32,364 nucleotides of DNA from an uncultured Acidobacteriota bacterium (GTDB lineage Bacteria; Acidobacteriota; Thermoanaerobaculia; Multivoradales; SZUA-115), in assembly GCA_937867335.1 (NCBI GenBank), contig CALMKX010000258.1, forward strand, positions 1-32,364, given 5' to 3'. The position numbers and the translations under genes are program-made. The notes under the pieces were generated by a model, which saw only the letters and a program-made list of their open reading frames with translations, did no database searches and was not told the origin of the DNA. Shown piece after piece: positions 14,249 to 21,593 of this stretch; position 1 is the stretch's first letter; each line of letters starts with the position of its first letter.

Positions 14249-16425
14249 GGCGCTTGCTGCCGCTCGCCGGCTTGCTGCTCGCAGCCTGCGCGGGCAGTGG
14301 CAAGCCGGCGGAGGATCTCCGCCTGCCGGCCGGCACGCCGATCATCTTCATCTCGATCGACACCCTGCGCTCGGACCACCTTCCCGCCTACGGCTACACT
14401 CGCGTGGAAACGCCGGCCATCTCGAAGCTGGCCGAGCAGGGCCTGGTGTTCGAGCGGGCCTACTCGCACGTGCCGCTCACTCTGCCTTCCCATACTTCGC
14501 TGCTCACCGGCCTCTTGCCGGCGGCGAGCGGCGTGCGGGACAACGTGGGCTACCTGCTCGACACCCGGGGCGTGGACGCCGGCCGGGTGCCGTACCTCCC
14601 GCACCTGCTCAAGAAGCTCGGCTACCAGACCGGCGCCGGAGTCTCGGCTTTCGTGCTGCGCGGCAAGACCGGCCTCGCCCACGACTTCGACTTCTTCGAG
14701 GACTCGATCGAGTTCGTGAGCGGCACCGGCCTCGGTGGCCTCCAGCGCCCGGGGCGGCAGACGCTCTCGCTCGTCGAGCCCTGGCTCGAAAAGGCCGCCG
14801 GCAAACCGTTCTTCTTGCTCTTCCATCTCTACGAGCCGCACAGCCCCTACCAGCCGCCCTCGCCGTTCAAGGAGCGCTATCCCCTGGCCTACGACGGCGA
14901 GATCGCCTCGGCGGACCAGGTGGTGGGCCAGCTGCTGGCCGACCTCGAGCGGTTGGGGCTCTACGACCGGGCCTTGATCGCCCTCTTCTCGGACCACGGC
15001 GAAGGCCTCGGCGACCACGGCGAGGACGAGCACGGCGTGCTGCTCTACCGGGAAGCGCTGCAGGTGCCGCTCATCCTGCGGCTGCCGCGCGCCCAGGGGG
15101 CCGGCACGAGGGTGAAGGCCCCGGCCCAGCTCACCGACCTGGCGCCCACGGTGCTGCGCCTCCTGGGCCAGCCGCAACCGCCGGCGATGAAGGGCACGTC
15201 GCTCCTGGCGCTCGCAGCCGGGTCGGCGCCCGAGCGGCAGATCTTCTCCGAGACCTTCTACCCGCGCCTCCACTTCGGCTGGTCGGACCTCGCCTCGGCG
15301 ATCGACTCCCACCACCACTACCTGGAGGGGCCCACGCCGGAGCTTTTCGACCTCGAGCGGGATTCCGCCGAGCAGAAGAACGTGCTGCTCGAGGAGAAGC
15401 GGGCCTTCGCCGATCTGCGCCGGGCCCTGGCGAGCTACGACCGCAGCTTCAAGCCGCCGGGAGCGGTGGACCCGGAAGCCCGCGCGGCGCTCGCTGCCCT
15501 CGGCTACGTGGGTAGCGTGGCCGGAGAGGCCAAGGAGGGCCCGCTTCCGGACCCCCGCGGCCAGCTGCCGTTCTTGCGCCAGCTGCGGGGCGCTTTCGCC
15601 TTCCACGCCAAGGGCGAGTACGCCGAGGCGGCCAAGGCCTTCCGGGCGGTGCTGGCGGTGAACCCCACCATGGTGGACGCCCTCGAGTACCTGGGCCGGG
15701 CCCTGGAGCAGCTGGGGCAGCGCGAGGAGGCGCTGGCCACCTACAAGAAGGCGCTGGCGCTCTCCCAGGGGGCGCCGCACATCGCGCTCGCGGCGGCCTC
15801 GCTCTACCTCGAGATGGGAGATCTGAAGGCCGCGGAGGAACATGCCCGGCTGGCCCTGGTGGCCCATCCTTCGTTCGCCCACGGTGTGCTGTCGCAGATC
15901 GCCCTCGCCAGGAAGGACCTCGACGGCGCCGAGCGCGAAGCCCGGGAAGCGATGGCGGCGGGGGAGAACCGCATCGGGCCGGTGGTCACCCTGGCGGCGG
16001 TGCTCGAGGCCCGCGGGCGCTACGAAGAAGTGCTCGAGCTCACCGCCCAGGCCGAAGCGACGTACCGCAGTCGCGAAGCCCAGGACAAGGCGCTGCTGCG
16101 GGGCCTCTACCTGACCCGTGGCCAGGCCCTGGCGGACCTCGGCCGGCGCGAGGAGGCCGAGGTGGCCCTGCGCAAGGAAATCGAGCTCTTCCCCCAGGAC
16201 CCCCGGGCCTACTCCAGCCTGGCCATCCTCTGCGCCCTGACCGGCCGCCCCGGCGAAGTGCCGGACTTGCTCCGCCGGATGGTGGAGACCCGCCCCTCGG
16301 CCGGCAACTACGCCGAGGCGGTGAAAACGCTGCGCATCCTCCGTGATCCGGCCAGCGCCCAGGCCCTCCTCGCCCACGCCCTCAAGCTCTACCCCGGTAG
16401 CCCCGACCTCGCAGCGTTGCGCTGA
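14245..16425 (+). CDS. Sulfatase-fold lipoprotein with C-terminal TPRs, Thr at the catalytic position (second of pair)
   Basis: This 726-residue paralogue of the preceding product has the same architecture. The lipobox is LAAC (Cys15) and the sulfatase-fold domain spans about 30-420. Metal motifs are IFISIDTLRSDH (Asp39) and ALFSDHGEGLGDHG near 247-258. The nucleophile region is PLTLPSHTSLLTGLLP with Thr79 in the formylglycine position. A TPR-rich half (about 445-720) contains segments such as ALEYLGRALEQLGQREEAL. The start is a GTG at 14245 overlapping the upstream stop (GTGA), so the two are co-translated. The domain pairing and lipid anchors suggest both proteins work on the same envelope substrate or complex. 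The catalytic reaction remains unknown. Confidence 0.85.
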   Translation: MRRLLPLAGLLLAACAGSGKPAEDLRLPAGTPIIFISIDTLRSDHLPAYGYTRVETPAISKLAEQGLVFERAYSHVPLTLPSHTSLLTGLLPAASGVRDNVGYLLDTRGVDAGRVPYLPHLLKKLGYQTGAGVSAFVLRGKTGLAHDFDFFEDSIEFVSGTGLGGLQRPGRQTLSLVEPWLEKAAGKPFFLLFHLYEPHSPYQPPSPFKERYPLAYDGEIASADQVVGQLLADLERLGLYDRALIALFSDHGEGLGDHGEDEHGVLLYREALQVPLILRLPRAQGAGTRVKAPAQLTDLAPTVLRLLGQPQPPAMKGTSLLALAAGSAPERQIFSETFYPRLHFGWSDLASAIDSHHHYLEGPTPELFDLERDSAEQKNVLLEEKRAFADLRRALASYDRSFKPPGAVDPEARAALAALGYVGSVAGEAKEGPLPDPRGQLPFLRQLRGAFAFHAKGEYAEAAKAFRAVLAVNPTMVDALEYLGRALEQLGQREEALATYKKALALSQGAPHIALAAASLYLEMGDLKAAEEHARLALVAHPSFAHGVLSQIALARKDLDGAEREAREAMAAGENRIGPVVTLAAVLEARGRYEEVLELTAQAEATYRSREAQDKALLRGLYLTRGQALADLGRREEAEVALRKEIELFPQDPRAYSSLAILCALTGRPGEVPDLLRRMVETRPSAGNYAEAVKTLRILRDPASAQALLAHALKLYPGSPDLAALR

Positions 16426-16438
16426 GGGCAGCCCTCAG
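16422..16438. terminator. Palindrome containing both convergent stop codons
   Basis: CTGAGGG (16422-16428) and CCCTCAG (16432-16438) form a perfect 7-bp stem with a 3-nt loop. The TGA of the second sulfatase-fold gene (16423-16425) and the TGA of the convergent PIN gene (16435-16437 on the minus strand) both lie within the stem. There is no T-tract on either side, so termination efficiency is doubtful. A bidirectional end signal is the simplest reading. Confidence 0.45.
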
Positions 16439-16860
16439 GGGTTGAGGAACGGGGTTTCGACCCACAAGCTCCCGAACCGGCGACCGGCCTGAAAGTCCTC
16501 GGACCCCATCCGCTGGCAGTTGGCCGAGAGCGCAGCTTCAACGATCAGGGCGTCCCAGAACGAGAGCGAATCGGCGACGGTTCGCCGCATGGCCGAGATC
16601 AAGATCGCGGTCTCGAGCACCACAACGGGGAGGCGGGTCAGATCCTCGACAACGGCCAGCGCTTCTGCGGGCTCGAGCGGGGGTACCAGCTTCCTGGTGG
16701 CGACGCTGAGGAATTCCTGGAGAACCTGAGTGGAAAGCACGAGCTCGTGCTGACTTCCATGACTCGACAACAGCTCCTGGGATCGGAGCTGTTTTGCTGG
16801 AGAGGCCTTGTCGAAGAGGTAGACCAGGACGTTGGTGTCAACGAAGACCCGCTCGGTCAT
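16435..16860 (-). CDS. vapC: PIN-domain toxin, VapC family (first module)
   Basis: This 141-residue PIN-domain ribonuclease toxin keeps the acidic metal-binding residues: the N-terminal Asp in RVFVDTNVLVYLFD, the Glu in TQVLQEFLSVA, the Asp in LSFWDALIVEAAL, and acidic residues in the C-terminal GSEDF. VapC toxins cut tRNA or rRNA loops. The ATG at 16860 lies 23 nt inside the end of the upstream antitoxin gene, the usual toxin-antitoxin overlap. It converges on the second sulfatase-fold gene with the two stop codons embedded in one palindrome. It appears intact. Confidence 0.92.
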   Translation of the reverse strand: MTERVFVDTNVLVYLFDKASPAKQLRSQELLSSHGSQHELVLSTQVLQEFLSVATRKLVPPLEPAEALAVVEDLTRLPVVVLETAILISAMRRTVADSLSFWDALIVEAALSANCQRMGSEDFQAGRRFGSLWVETPFLNP

Positions 16861-17080
16861 GGAGCTCCTCGCGAGTCCAGCTTCGCCCCTCGCTCGAACT
16901 CGCGGCGCTCCGGGAGCGGCTCAGGACGCGCTCGATGGCCTGTCGCTGATCGGAGTTCTCTCGGGCCAGGCCTTCGAGAAAGCTCTGGACGAGCAGGGCG
17001 ACAGAACTGCCCTGCTCGCTCGCCCGAACCTGGGCCTGGCGCAAGATCTCTTCGTCGACGGGGATCATGAGAGTTGTCAA
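16838..17080 (-). CDS. Ribbon-helix-helix-type antitoxin partner of the PIN toxin
   Basis: This 80-residue small protein begins with a beta-strand and two-helix pattern (TTLMIPVDEEILRQAQVRA, then SVALLVQSFLEGLA) typical of ribbon-helix-helix antitoxins of VapC. A charged linker that would contact the toxin follows. I chose the TTG at 17080 because AGGAG (17087-17091 on the minus strand) lies 6 nt upstream. The ATG at 17068 has no ribosome-binding site and would remove the DNA-contacting strand. It overlaps vapC by 23 nt and lies 49 nt after the methyltransferase stop on the same strand. Confidence 0.82.
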   Translation of the reverse strand: MTTLMIPVDEEILRQAQVRASEQGSSVALLVQSFLEGLARENSDQRQAIERVLSRSRSAASSSEGRSWTREELHDRAGLR

Positions 17081-17129
17081 CGGAGTCTCCTCGCGATGCT
17101 GACCAAAAGGGTAGCGCGGGGCGTAGCCC

Positions 17130-18446
17130 TCAGGGCCAGATCTCGTCGATCAGCCCGGCCTTTTGCTTGAGGCGGAACCAGGCGTTGCGGGCTCGCCAGA
17201 AGCGGCTGGCTTCGATGGCGGAGAGGCGATGCTCGAGCTTGCCGATGGTGGTCTTGAGCTCGGCCTCGGTTTTCGCCAGTCGGGCGCGGAGTGCCTCCAC
17301 CTCGGCTTCGGCACCGACGCGCAGCGTCGACTCCAGGTTGTGACCCCAGAGGAAGCGCTCGCGGCCGCTGCGAGTCTGGACCTTGAGGTAGAGCAGGTGC
17401 GAGTGGAGAGGCGGCGGCAGGTCGTAGGGCACCACCACCTCCCAGCCGAAGGCCTCGGTGCCGGTCAAATTCAACACCTTGGCCACGTCCGGTCGGGGTC
17501 CGAAGTCCTCGCTGGTGCCCACCACCTGGCCGTCGATCATCACCGTGGCCCGCGCCGGGGGATCGTTCCAGCCCGGGTCGTAGCACCAGCCGCTCACCAC
17601 CAGCCGACGGTCCTCGCGGAACTGCACCCGATCTGGCATGCCCTCGATCGTGCCGTGGAAGGCGGGAGCATCGAGGCCGGGCACGTTGGCGTCCACCACC
17701 AGCCAGAGATCCTGGAAGTTGAGCAGGCCACGCGGGATCCGATGGGCCACGCTCCCGGGCGCCACTTCCTCGATCAGCCGGCGCACGAACTCTTCTTGCA
17801 CCCAGGTGGTGCCGTAGTCCTCGTGGTCGAGCACCTGGCTCTCGCTGGTGGACAGGAAGTAGAGATCTCCGGCCTTCGCCCGATGCTCCTCCACCAAGAG
17901 GCTCATGTCGTGGGTGGTGAAAGCGAGCAGGCCGCCCGGCCTCCGCAGGGCAGCGAGGCGGGCGAGCCAGGCCCGGAACGTGGGCTCGGGCAGATGGGTG
18001 AAGAGGGAGGTGACGAACACGGCGTCGAAGCCGCCGGGGTGCTCGAAGTCCTCCGCGCGGGTGGTCGAGGCGAGGGCGGTGACCCCGAACTGTTCGCGCT
18101 GGAAGGCCACGGCTTCGGGCACGATTTCGGCGATGGTCAGCCGCTCGGGCGGCAGCCGATGAACCAGGAAGCGGGTCGCCCGGCCGAAGCCGCTGGCGAA
18201 GTCGAGCATGCGCTCCACCTTCTCCCAGCCACCGAAGCGCCAGGCGATCGCCTGGTCGTAGGTGTCGACGATGCCCAGGGCTGTGGCGAAGTAGTGCAGC
18301 GCGCCGCGCAACGGGTCGCGGCCGTGGATCTCGGCGAGGTAGCCGAGCATCTCGTCGGCCGGGTGGATGGTGCGGTCGATCGGCCCCGGGCCCCGCCATT
18401 GGCTGGCCAGGAGCTGGTCGATCAGCGCTTCAACTTCCTCCGTCAT
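17130..18446 (-). CDS. Class I SAM-dependent methyltransferase with glycan-enzyme-type C-terminal tail, coupled to pilR
   Basis: This 438-residue protein has an N-terminal class I methyltransferase domain. Motif I is MLDFASGFGRATRFLV (80-95), an acidic post-I residue follows in LTIAEIVPEAV, and FDAVFVTSLFTHLPEP is a motif II-type strand ahead of a GGLLAFTTHD strand. A beta-rich middle domain (about 270-360) follows, then a predicted coiled coil (about 370-415) and an ASRFWRARNAWFRLK tail. From memory, that tail is common at the C-terminus of glycosyltransferases and methyltransferases of surface-polysaccharide clusters. The ATG at 18446 lies 17 nt inside the end of pilR, so synthesis is coupled to the pilus regulator. 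The acceptor is unknown; a pilin glycan or exopolysaccharide is possible (inference). Confidence 0.82.
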   Translation of the reverse strand: MTEEVEALIDQLLASQWRGPGPIDRTIHPADEMLGYLAEIHGRDPLRGALHYFATALGIVDTYDQAIAWRFGGWEKVERMLDFASGFGRATRFLVHRLPPERLTIAEIVPEAVAFQREQFGVTALASTTRAEDFEHPGGFDAVFVTSLFTHLPEPTFRAWLARLAALRRPGGLLAFTTHDMSLLVEEHRAKAGDLYFLSTSESQVLDHEDYGTTWVQEEFVRRLIEEVAPGSVAHRIPRGLLNFQDLWLVVDANVPGLDAPAFHGTIEGMPDRVQFREDRRLVVSGWCYDPGWNDPPARATVMIDGQVVGTSEDFGPRPDVAKVLNLTGTEAFGWEVVVPYDLPPPLHSHLLYLKVQTRSGRERFLWGHNLESTLRVGAEAEVEALRARLAKTEAELKTTIGKLEHRLSAIEASRFWRARNAWFRLKQKAGLIDEIWP

Positions 18447-19845
18447 GGGTATCCTCTTCGCCGTCGGGGCCTCTCCCGGTCACCAGGCCGGCTTTCTTCG
18501 CGTAGTAGCGGAACGAGCGGAAGCTCATCTTGAGCAGCTCGGCCGCCTGGGTCTGCACGCCGCCGGCGCGCTCGAGGGCCTGCTCCATGAGCCGCGCCCG
18601 CAGGCCGTCGAGGAAGGCTTCGAGGTCGAGGCCTTCCTCGGGCAGCTCGAGGCTCTCCACCCGCTCTTTGCGCCGGGAGAGCAGATGTCCGGGCAGGTCC
18701 CGGGAAGTGATCGTGGAGCCTTCGGAAAGCGCGAGCATGCGCTCGATCACGTTCTCGAGCTCGCGCACGTTGCCGGGCCAGTCGTAGCTCTCGAGCACCT
18801 TCATGGCCTCGACCGAGATGCGCCGGGGCTCCAGCCCCAGGACCTGGCTGTACTTGCGCAGGAAGTGGTCCACCAGGTAGGAGATGTCCTCTCGCCGCTG
18901 GCGCAGCGGCGGCAGATGGATCGGGATGACGTTGATGCGGTAGTAGAGGTCCTCGCGGAACTCGCCGGAGGCGATGCGCTCCTCGAGGTTGCGGTTGGTG
19001 GCGGTGATGATCCGCACGTCCACCTCTTCCTCGCGGTTGCCGCCCACCTTGCGCACCTTGCGATCCTGCAGCGCCCGCAGCAGCTTCACCTGCATGGCCG
19101 GGCTCATCTCGCCGATTTCGTCGAGGAAGAGAGTGCCGCCATCGGCCTCCTGGAACAGGCCCTTCTTGTCGCGCACGGCGCCGGTGAAGGAGCCCCGCTC
19201 GTGGCCGAAGAGCTCGGATTCGAGCAGATTCTCGGGCAGGGCGCCGCAGTTCACCGACAGGAAGCGGCGAGTCGAACGCGGGCTCGCGAAGTGCACGGCG
19301 CGGGCGATCATCTCCTTGCCGGTACCGCTTTCGCCGTAGAGCAGCACGGTGGAGTTGGTCTTCGCCACCCGCTCCACGATGCCGAAGATCTCCTGCATCC
19401 GCGGGCTCTTGCCGATGACGTTGGCGAAGGTGTACTTGCCTTCGAGCTCGCGGCGCAGGTAGACGTTCTCGTCCAAGAGCTCGGTGCGCTCGAGCGCCTT
19501 CTCGATCACCACCTTGAGCTCGTCGTTGTCGAAGGGCTTCGAGATGTAATCGTAGGCGCCGAGCTTCATCGCCTCGATGGCCGCCTTGGTGGAGGTGTAG
19601 GCGGTCATCATCACCACCGAGGTGTGGGGAGTCTTCTCCTTGATCTCCTTCAGCAGGTCGAGCCCGTTGCCGTCGGGCATCATGATGTCGCAGAGCACCA
19701 GGTCCGGCAGGGTGGCGGCGAGCACCTTGTGGGCCTCGCTCACCGAGCCGGCGGTGTGGATCTGATAGCCCTCGGGCTCGAGCAGGATGGAGAGGAAATC
19801 GAGCAGGCTGCGCTCGTCGTCGACGATCAGAATGGAGCCCTTCAT
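18430..19845 (-). CDS. pilR: PilR-type sigma-54-dependent response regulator
   Basis: This 471-residue NtrC-family activator has a receiver domain (1-120) with phospho-acceptor D53 in LVLCDIMMPDGNG and Lys in YISKPFDND. The AAA+ domain (about 142-370) has Walker A GESGTGKE (171-178), the sigma-54-contact loop GSFTGA (218-223) in place of the commoner GAFTGA, and Walker B GGTLFLDEIGEM. The C-terminal Fis-like helix-turn-helix includes AAELLKMSFRSFRYYAKKAGL split over its two helices, the PilR signature. The ATG at 19845 overlaps the pilS stop (ATGA). It probably activates pilin genes located elsewhere, since no pilA is in this window. Confidence 0.93.
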   Translation of the reverse strand: MKGSILIVDDERSLLDFLSILLEPEGYQIHTAGSVSEAHKVLAATLPDLVLCDIMMPDGNGLDLLKEIKEKTPHTSVVMMTAYTSTKAAIEAMKLGAYDYISKPFDNDELKVVIEKALERTELLDENVYLRRELEGKYTFANVIGKSPRMQEIFGIVERVAKTNSTVLLYGESGTGKEMIARAVHFASPRSTRRFLSVNCGALPENLLESELFGHERGSFTGAVRDKKGLFQEADGGTLFLDEIGEMSPAMQVKLLRALQDRKVRKVGGNREEEVDVRIITATNRNLEERIASGEFREDLYYRINVIPIHLPPLRQRREDISYLVDHFLRKYSQVLGLEPRRISVEAMKVLESYDWPGNVRELENVIERMLALSEGSTITSRDLPGHLLSRRKERVESLELPEEGLDLEAFLDGLRARLMEQALERAGGVQTQAAELLKMSFRSFRYYAKKAGLVTGRGPDGEEDTHDGGS

Positions 19846-21494
19846 GCCCGTCCCAGCGGGGCGAGCTCGGCGGTATCCGGCGGTACCGGCAGCTCCACCT
19901 GGATCGAGGTGCCGCGGCCGGGAGCGCTGTCCACCGACAGACGGCCTCCGTGCTCTTGAACGATGCGATAGACGATCGCCATGCCGATCCCGGTTCCTGA
20001 GTCGAAAGAAGATTGGAAAGGCAGGAAGAGGCGGGAGCGCTCTTCCTCGGTCATGCCCCGGCCTTGGTCCCGGAACCGGATCGTATAGGAACTCTGGCCC
20101 AGCTCGCCTTCGATCGCCAGCAGGCCTCCCCCCGGCATGGCCTTGAGGGCGTTCCTGGCGACATTCCAGAAGATCTGGCTGATCTGGTCCGGATCTCCGA
20201 GGAGGATCGTCGAAGGCGGATGGAGCTTGAGCTCCACCCGGTGGCGGGAGGAGATCTCCGGGCTGTTCTGCAGCAACTGGACGTTCTCGGCCAGGAGGCC
20301 GGCGATGTCGAAGCGCACGGTGGCGCGGTCTTTGGGCCGCACGAAGCGGAGGAAGCCCTTGATGGTGCGGTCCAGGCGTTGGCTCTCCTTGAGCAGGATG
20401 TCGAGCAGGCGCTGCTCGCCGCTGCCGGCCGACGAGCTCGCCGCCAGCATCTGCACCGAGCCGGAGATCGCCGCCAGGGGGTTGCCGATTTCGTGGGCGA
20501 GGCCGGCGGCGAGCTCGCCCACCGCGGCCATGCGATCCTTGAGCCGCAGCTCCTCCTCGAGCAGCCGCCAGCGGGTGAGGTCCTGGAAGATCACGATGTA
20601 GCCGCGTTCCCGGCCCTCGCCATCCATCAGCCGGGAGACCGTGAAGCCGATATCGACGCGACCGCTCGCGCGATCCAGGTGCTTCTCGGAGCGATAGCGC
20701 CGATCTTTGTCCGAGGCGTGGACCAGAGATTCCCACTCGGCCTGGGTGAACAGGCCGCTGGCGGTGATCGGCTCGCCCAAGAGGGTGCCCTCGCCGACGC
20801 CGAGGATCATCTCGCCGGCACGGTTGAGGGTGGTCACGGTGCCCGAAAGATCGGTGGTGGCGAGGCCGCTGGGCACGGATTCGATGATGTCCCGGTGGGC
20901 CACCTTGAGGGCGGCGAGGTCCTCCCGCTGCACCTCGAGGGCGTCCTCCACGAGCTTGACCCGCCGGGTCAGCAGCGAGGTCAAGAAGGCCACGCCGTAG
21001 AAGCCCACCAGGTGCACGAAGAGGGTGTAGGCCAGCCTCAGGGTGACGCCGTACTCGAGCGGCGGCACCTGACTCCGGATCCAGCCTTCGGAGAGGCCGA
21101 TCTGCAGCACCGAGTAGAGCAGGAAGGAGGCGCTCGCCACCACGATCGCCGCCCGCTGGCCGAGCAGCAGCGAGGCCACGATGATCACCACCACGTAGAA
21201 CGGCGAGAACGGGCTATCGCCTCCGAAGCGGTAGATCAGGCCGGTGGTCAAGAGCAGGTCGCCGACGAATTGGATCCAGGCCTGGAGCTCGGGCCGGCCG
21301 GTGAGCAGGCGCAGGTTCGCCAGATAGAACAGGGTCAGCACGCAGGTGATGCCGAAGAGCGCGCCGTAGAACTCGGGCACGTCCCCCGCGCCGGCGGCCG
21401 AGAGCCGGGAGAAGACGTAGGGCAGCGCCATGCTGGTCACCACCACCAGCCGCAGGGCGATGTACCAGGACAGTTGCCGTTCGAGGTGAGTCAT
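19842..21494 (-). CDS. pilS: PilS-type membrane sensor histidine kinase
   Basis: This 550-residue sensor begins with about six membrane helices (residues 10-185). A coiled linker and a PAS domain follow (about 205-310: IIESVPSGLATTDLSGTV). The HisKA domain has the phospho-acceptor His in LAAGLAHEIGNPLAAISG. The HATPase domain has ISQIFWNVARNALKAM (N-box), RFRDQGRGMTEEE (G1), FQSSFDSGTGIGMAIVYRI (F/G2) and GRGTSIQVELP. The layout matches PilS, which in Pseudomonas senses pilin levels in the membrane. I prefer the ATG at 21494 to a TTG one codon upstream; neither has a good Shine-Dalgarno site. It sits between pilC and pilR on the same strand. Confidence 0.92.
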   Translation of the reverse strand: MTHLERQLSWYIALRLVVVTSMALPYVFSRLSAAGAGDVPEFYGALFGITCVLTLFYLANLRLLTGRPELQAWIQFVGDLLLTTGLIYRFGGDSPFSPFYVVVIIVASLLLGQRAAIVVASASFLLYSVLQIGLSEGWIRSQVPPLEYGVTLRLAYTLFVHLVGFYGVAFLTSLLTRRVKLVEDALEVQREDLAALKVAHRDIIESVPSGLATTDLSGTVTTLNRAGEMILGVGEGTLLGEPITASGLFTQAEWESLVHASDKDRRYRSEKHLDRASGRVDIGFTVSRLMDGEGRERGYIVIFQDLTRWRLLEEELRLKDRMAAVGELAAGLAHEIGNPLAAISGSVQMLAASSSAGSGEQRLLDILLKESQRLDRTIKGFLRFVRPKDRATVRFDIAGLLAENVQLLQNSPEISSRHRVELKLHPPSTILLGDPDQISQIFWNVARNALKAMPGGGLLAIEGELGQSSYTIRFRDQGRGMTEEERSRLFLPFQSSFDSGTGIGMAIVYRIVQEHGGRLSVDSAPGRGTSIQVELPVPPDTAELAPLGRA

Positions 21495-21510
21495 CAAGGA
21501 TCGTCGAGCG

Positions 21511-21535
21511 AAAAAGCGCGGCGGCGAGAGGCCGC
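21511..21535 (-). terminator. Hairpin plus T-run in the pilC-pilS gap
   Basis: On the minus strand GCGGC-CTCTC-GCCGC is followed by CGCGC and then TTTTT (21515-21511). The core stem is only 5 bp, with partial pairing outside it, and the T-run is 5 nt from the stem. This weak intrinsic-terminator candidate could partly separate pilTC from pilSR transcription. Confidence 0.35.
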
Positions 21536-21544
21536 TCCGCGATC

Positions 21545-21579
21545 GCAGGCCCCCGTCCCGCGAACGGGAGAGGGCCTGC
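21545..21579 (-). other. Long imperfect hairpin with UUCG loop after pilC
   Basis: GCAGGCCC (21545-21552) pairs with GGGCCTGC (21572-21579). Inside it TCCCG (21556-21560) pairs with CGGGA (21565-21569) around CGAA, which reads TTCG on the minus strand. The structure lies 15-50 nt after the pilC stop. It is a second UUCG hairpin on a minus-strand intergenic transcript, like the one after kdpE. It may stabilise the 3' end of the pilTC message or be a dispersed repeat. Confidence 0.5.
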
Positions 21580-21593
21580 GCAGCGCGCCAATC

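Noticed and set aside
12146-16425. Classical formylglycine sulfatases needing an FGE/AtsB activating enzyme
   Set aside because: The Cys/Ser of the activation motif is Thr in both proteins and the following Arg is His.
18430-20736. 768-codon frame implying a kinase-regulator fusion
   Set aside because: The first part is an out-of-frame shadow of pilS; pilR starts at the ATG at 19845 overlapping the pilS stop.
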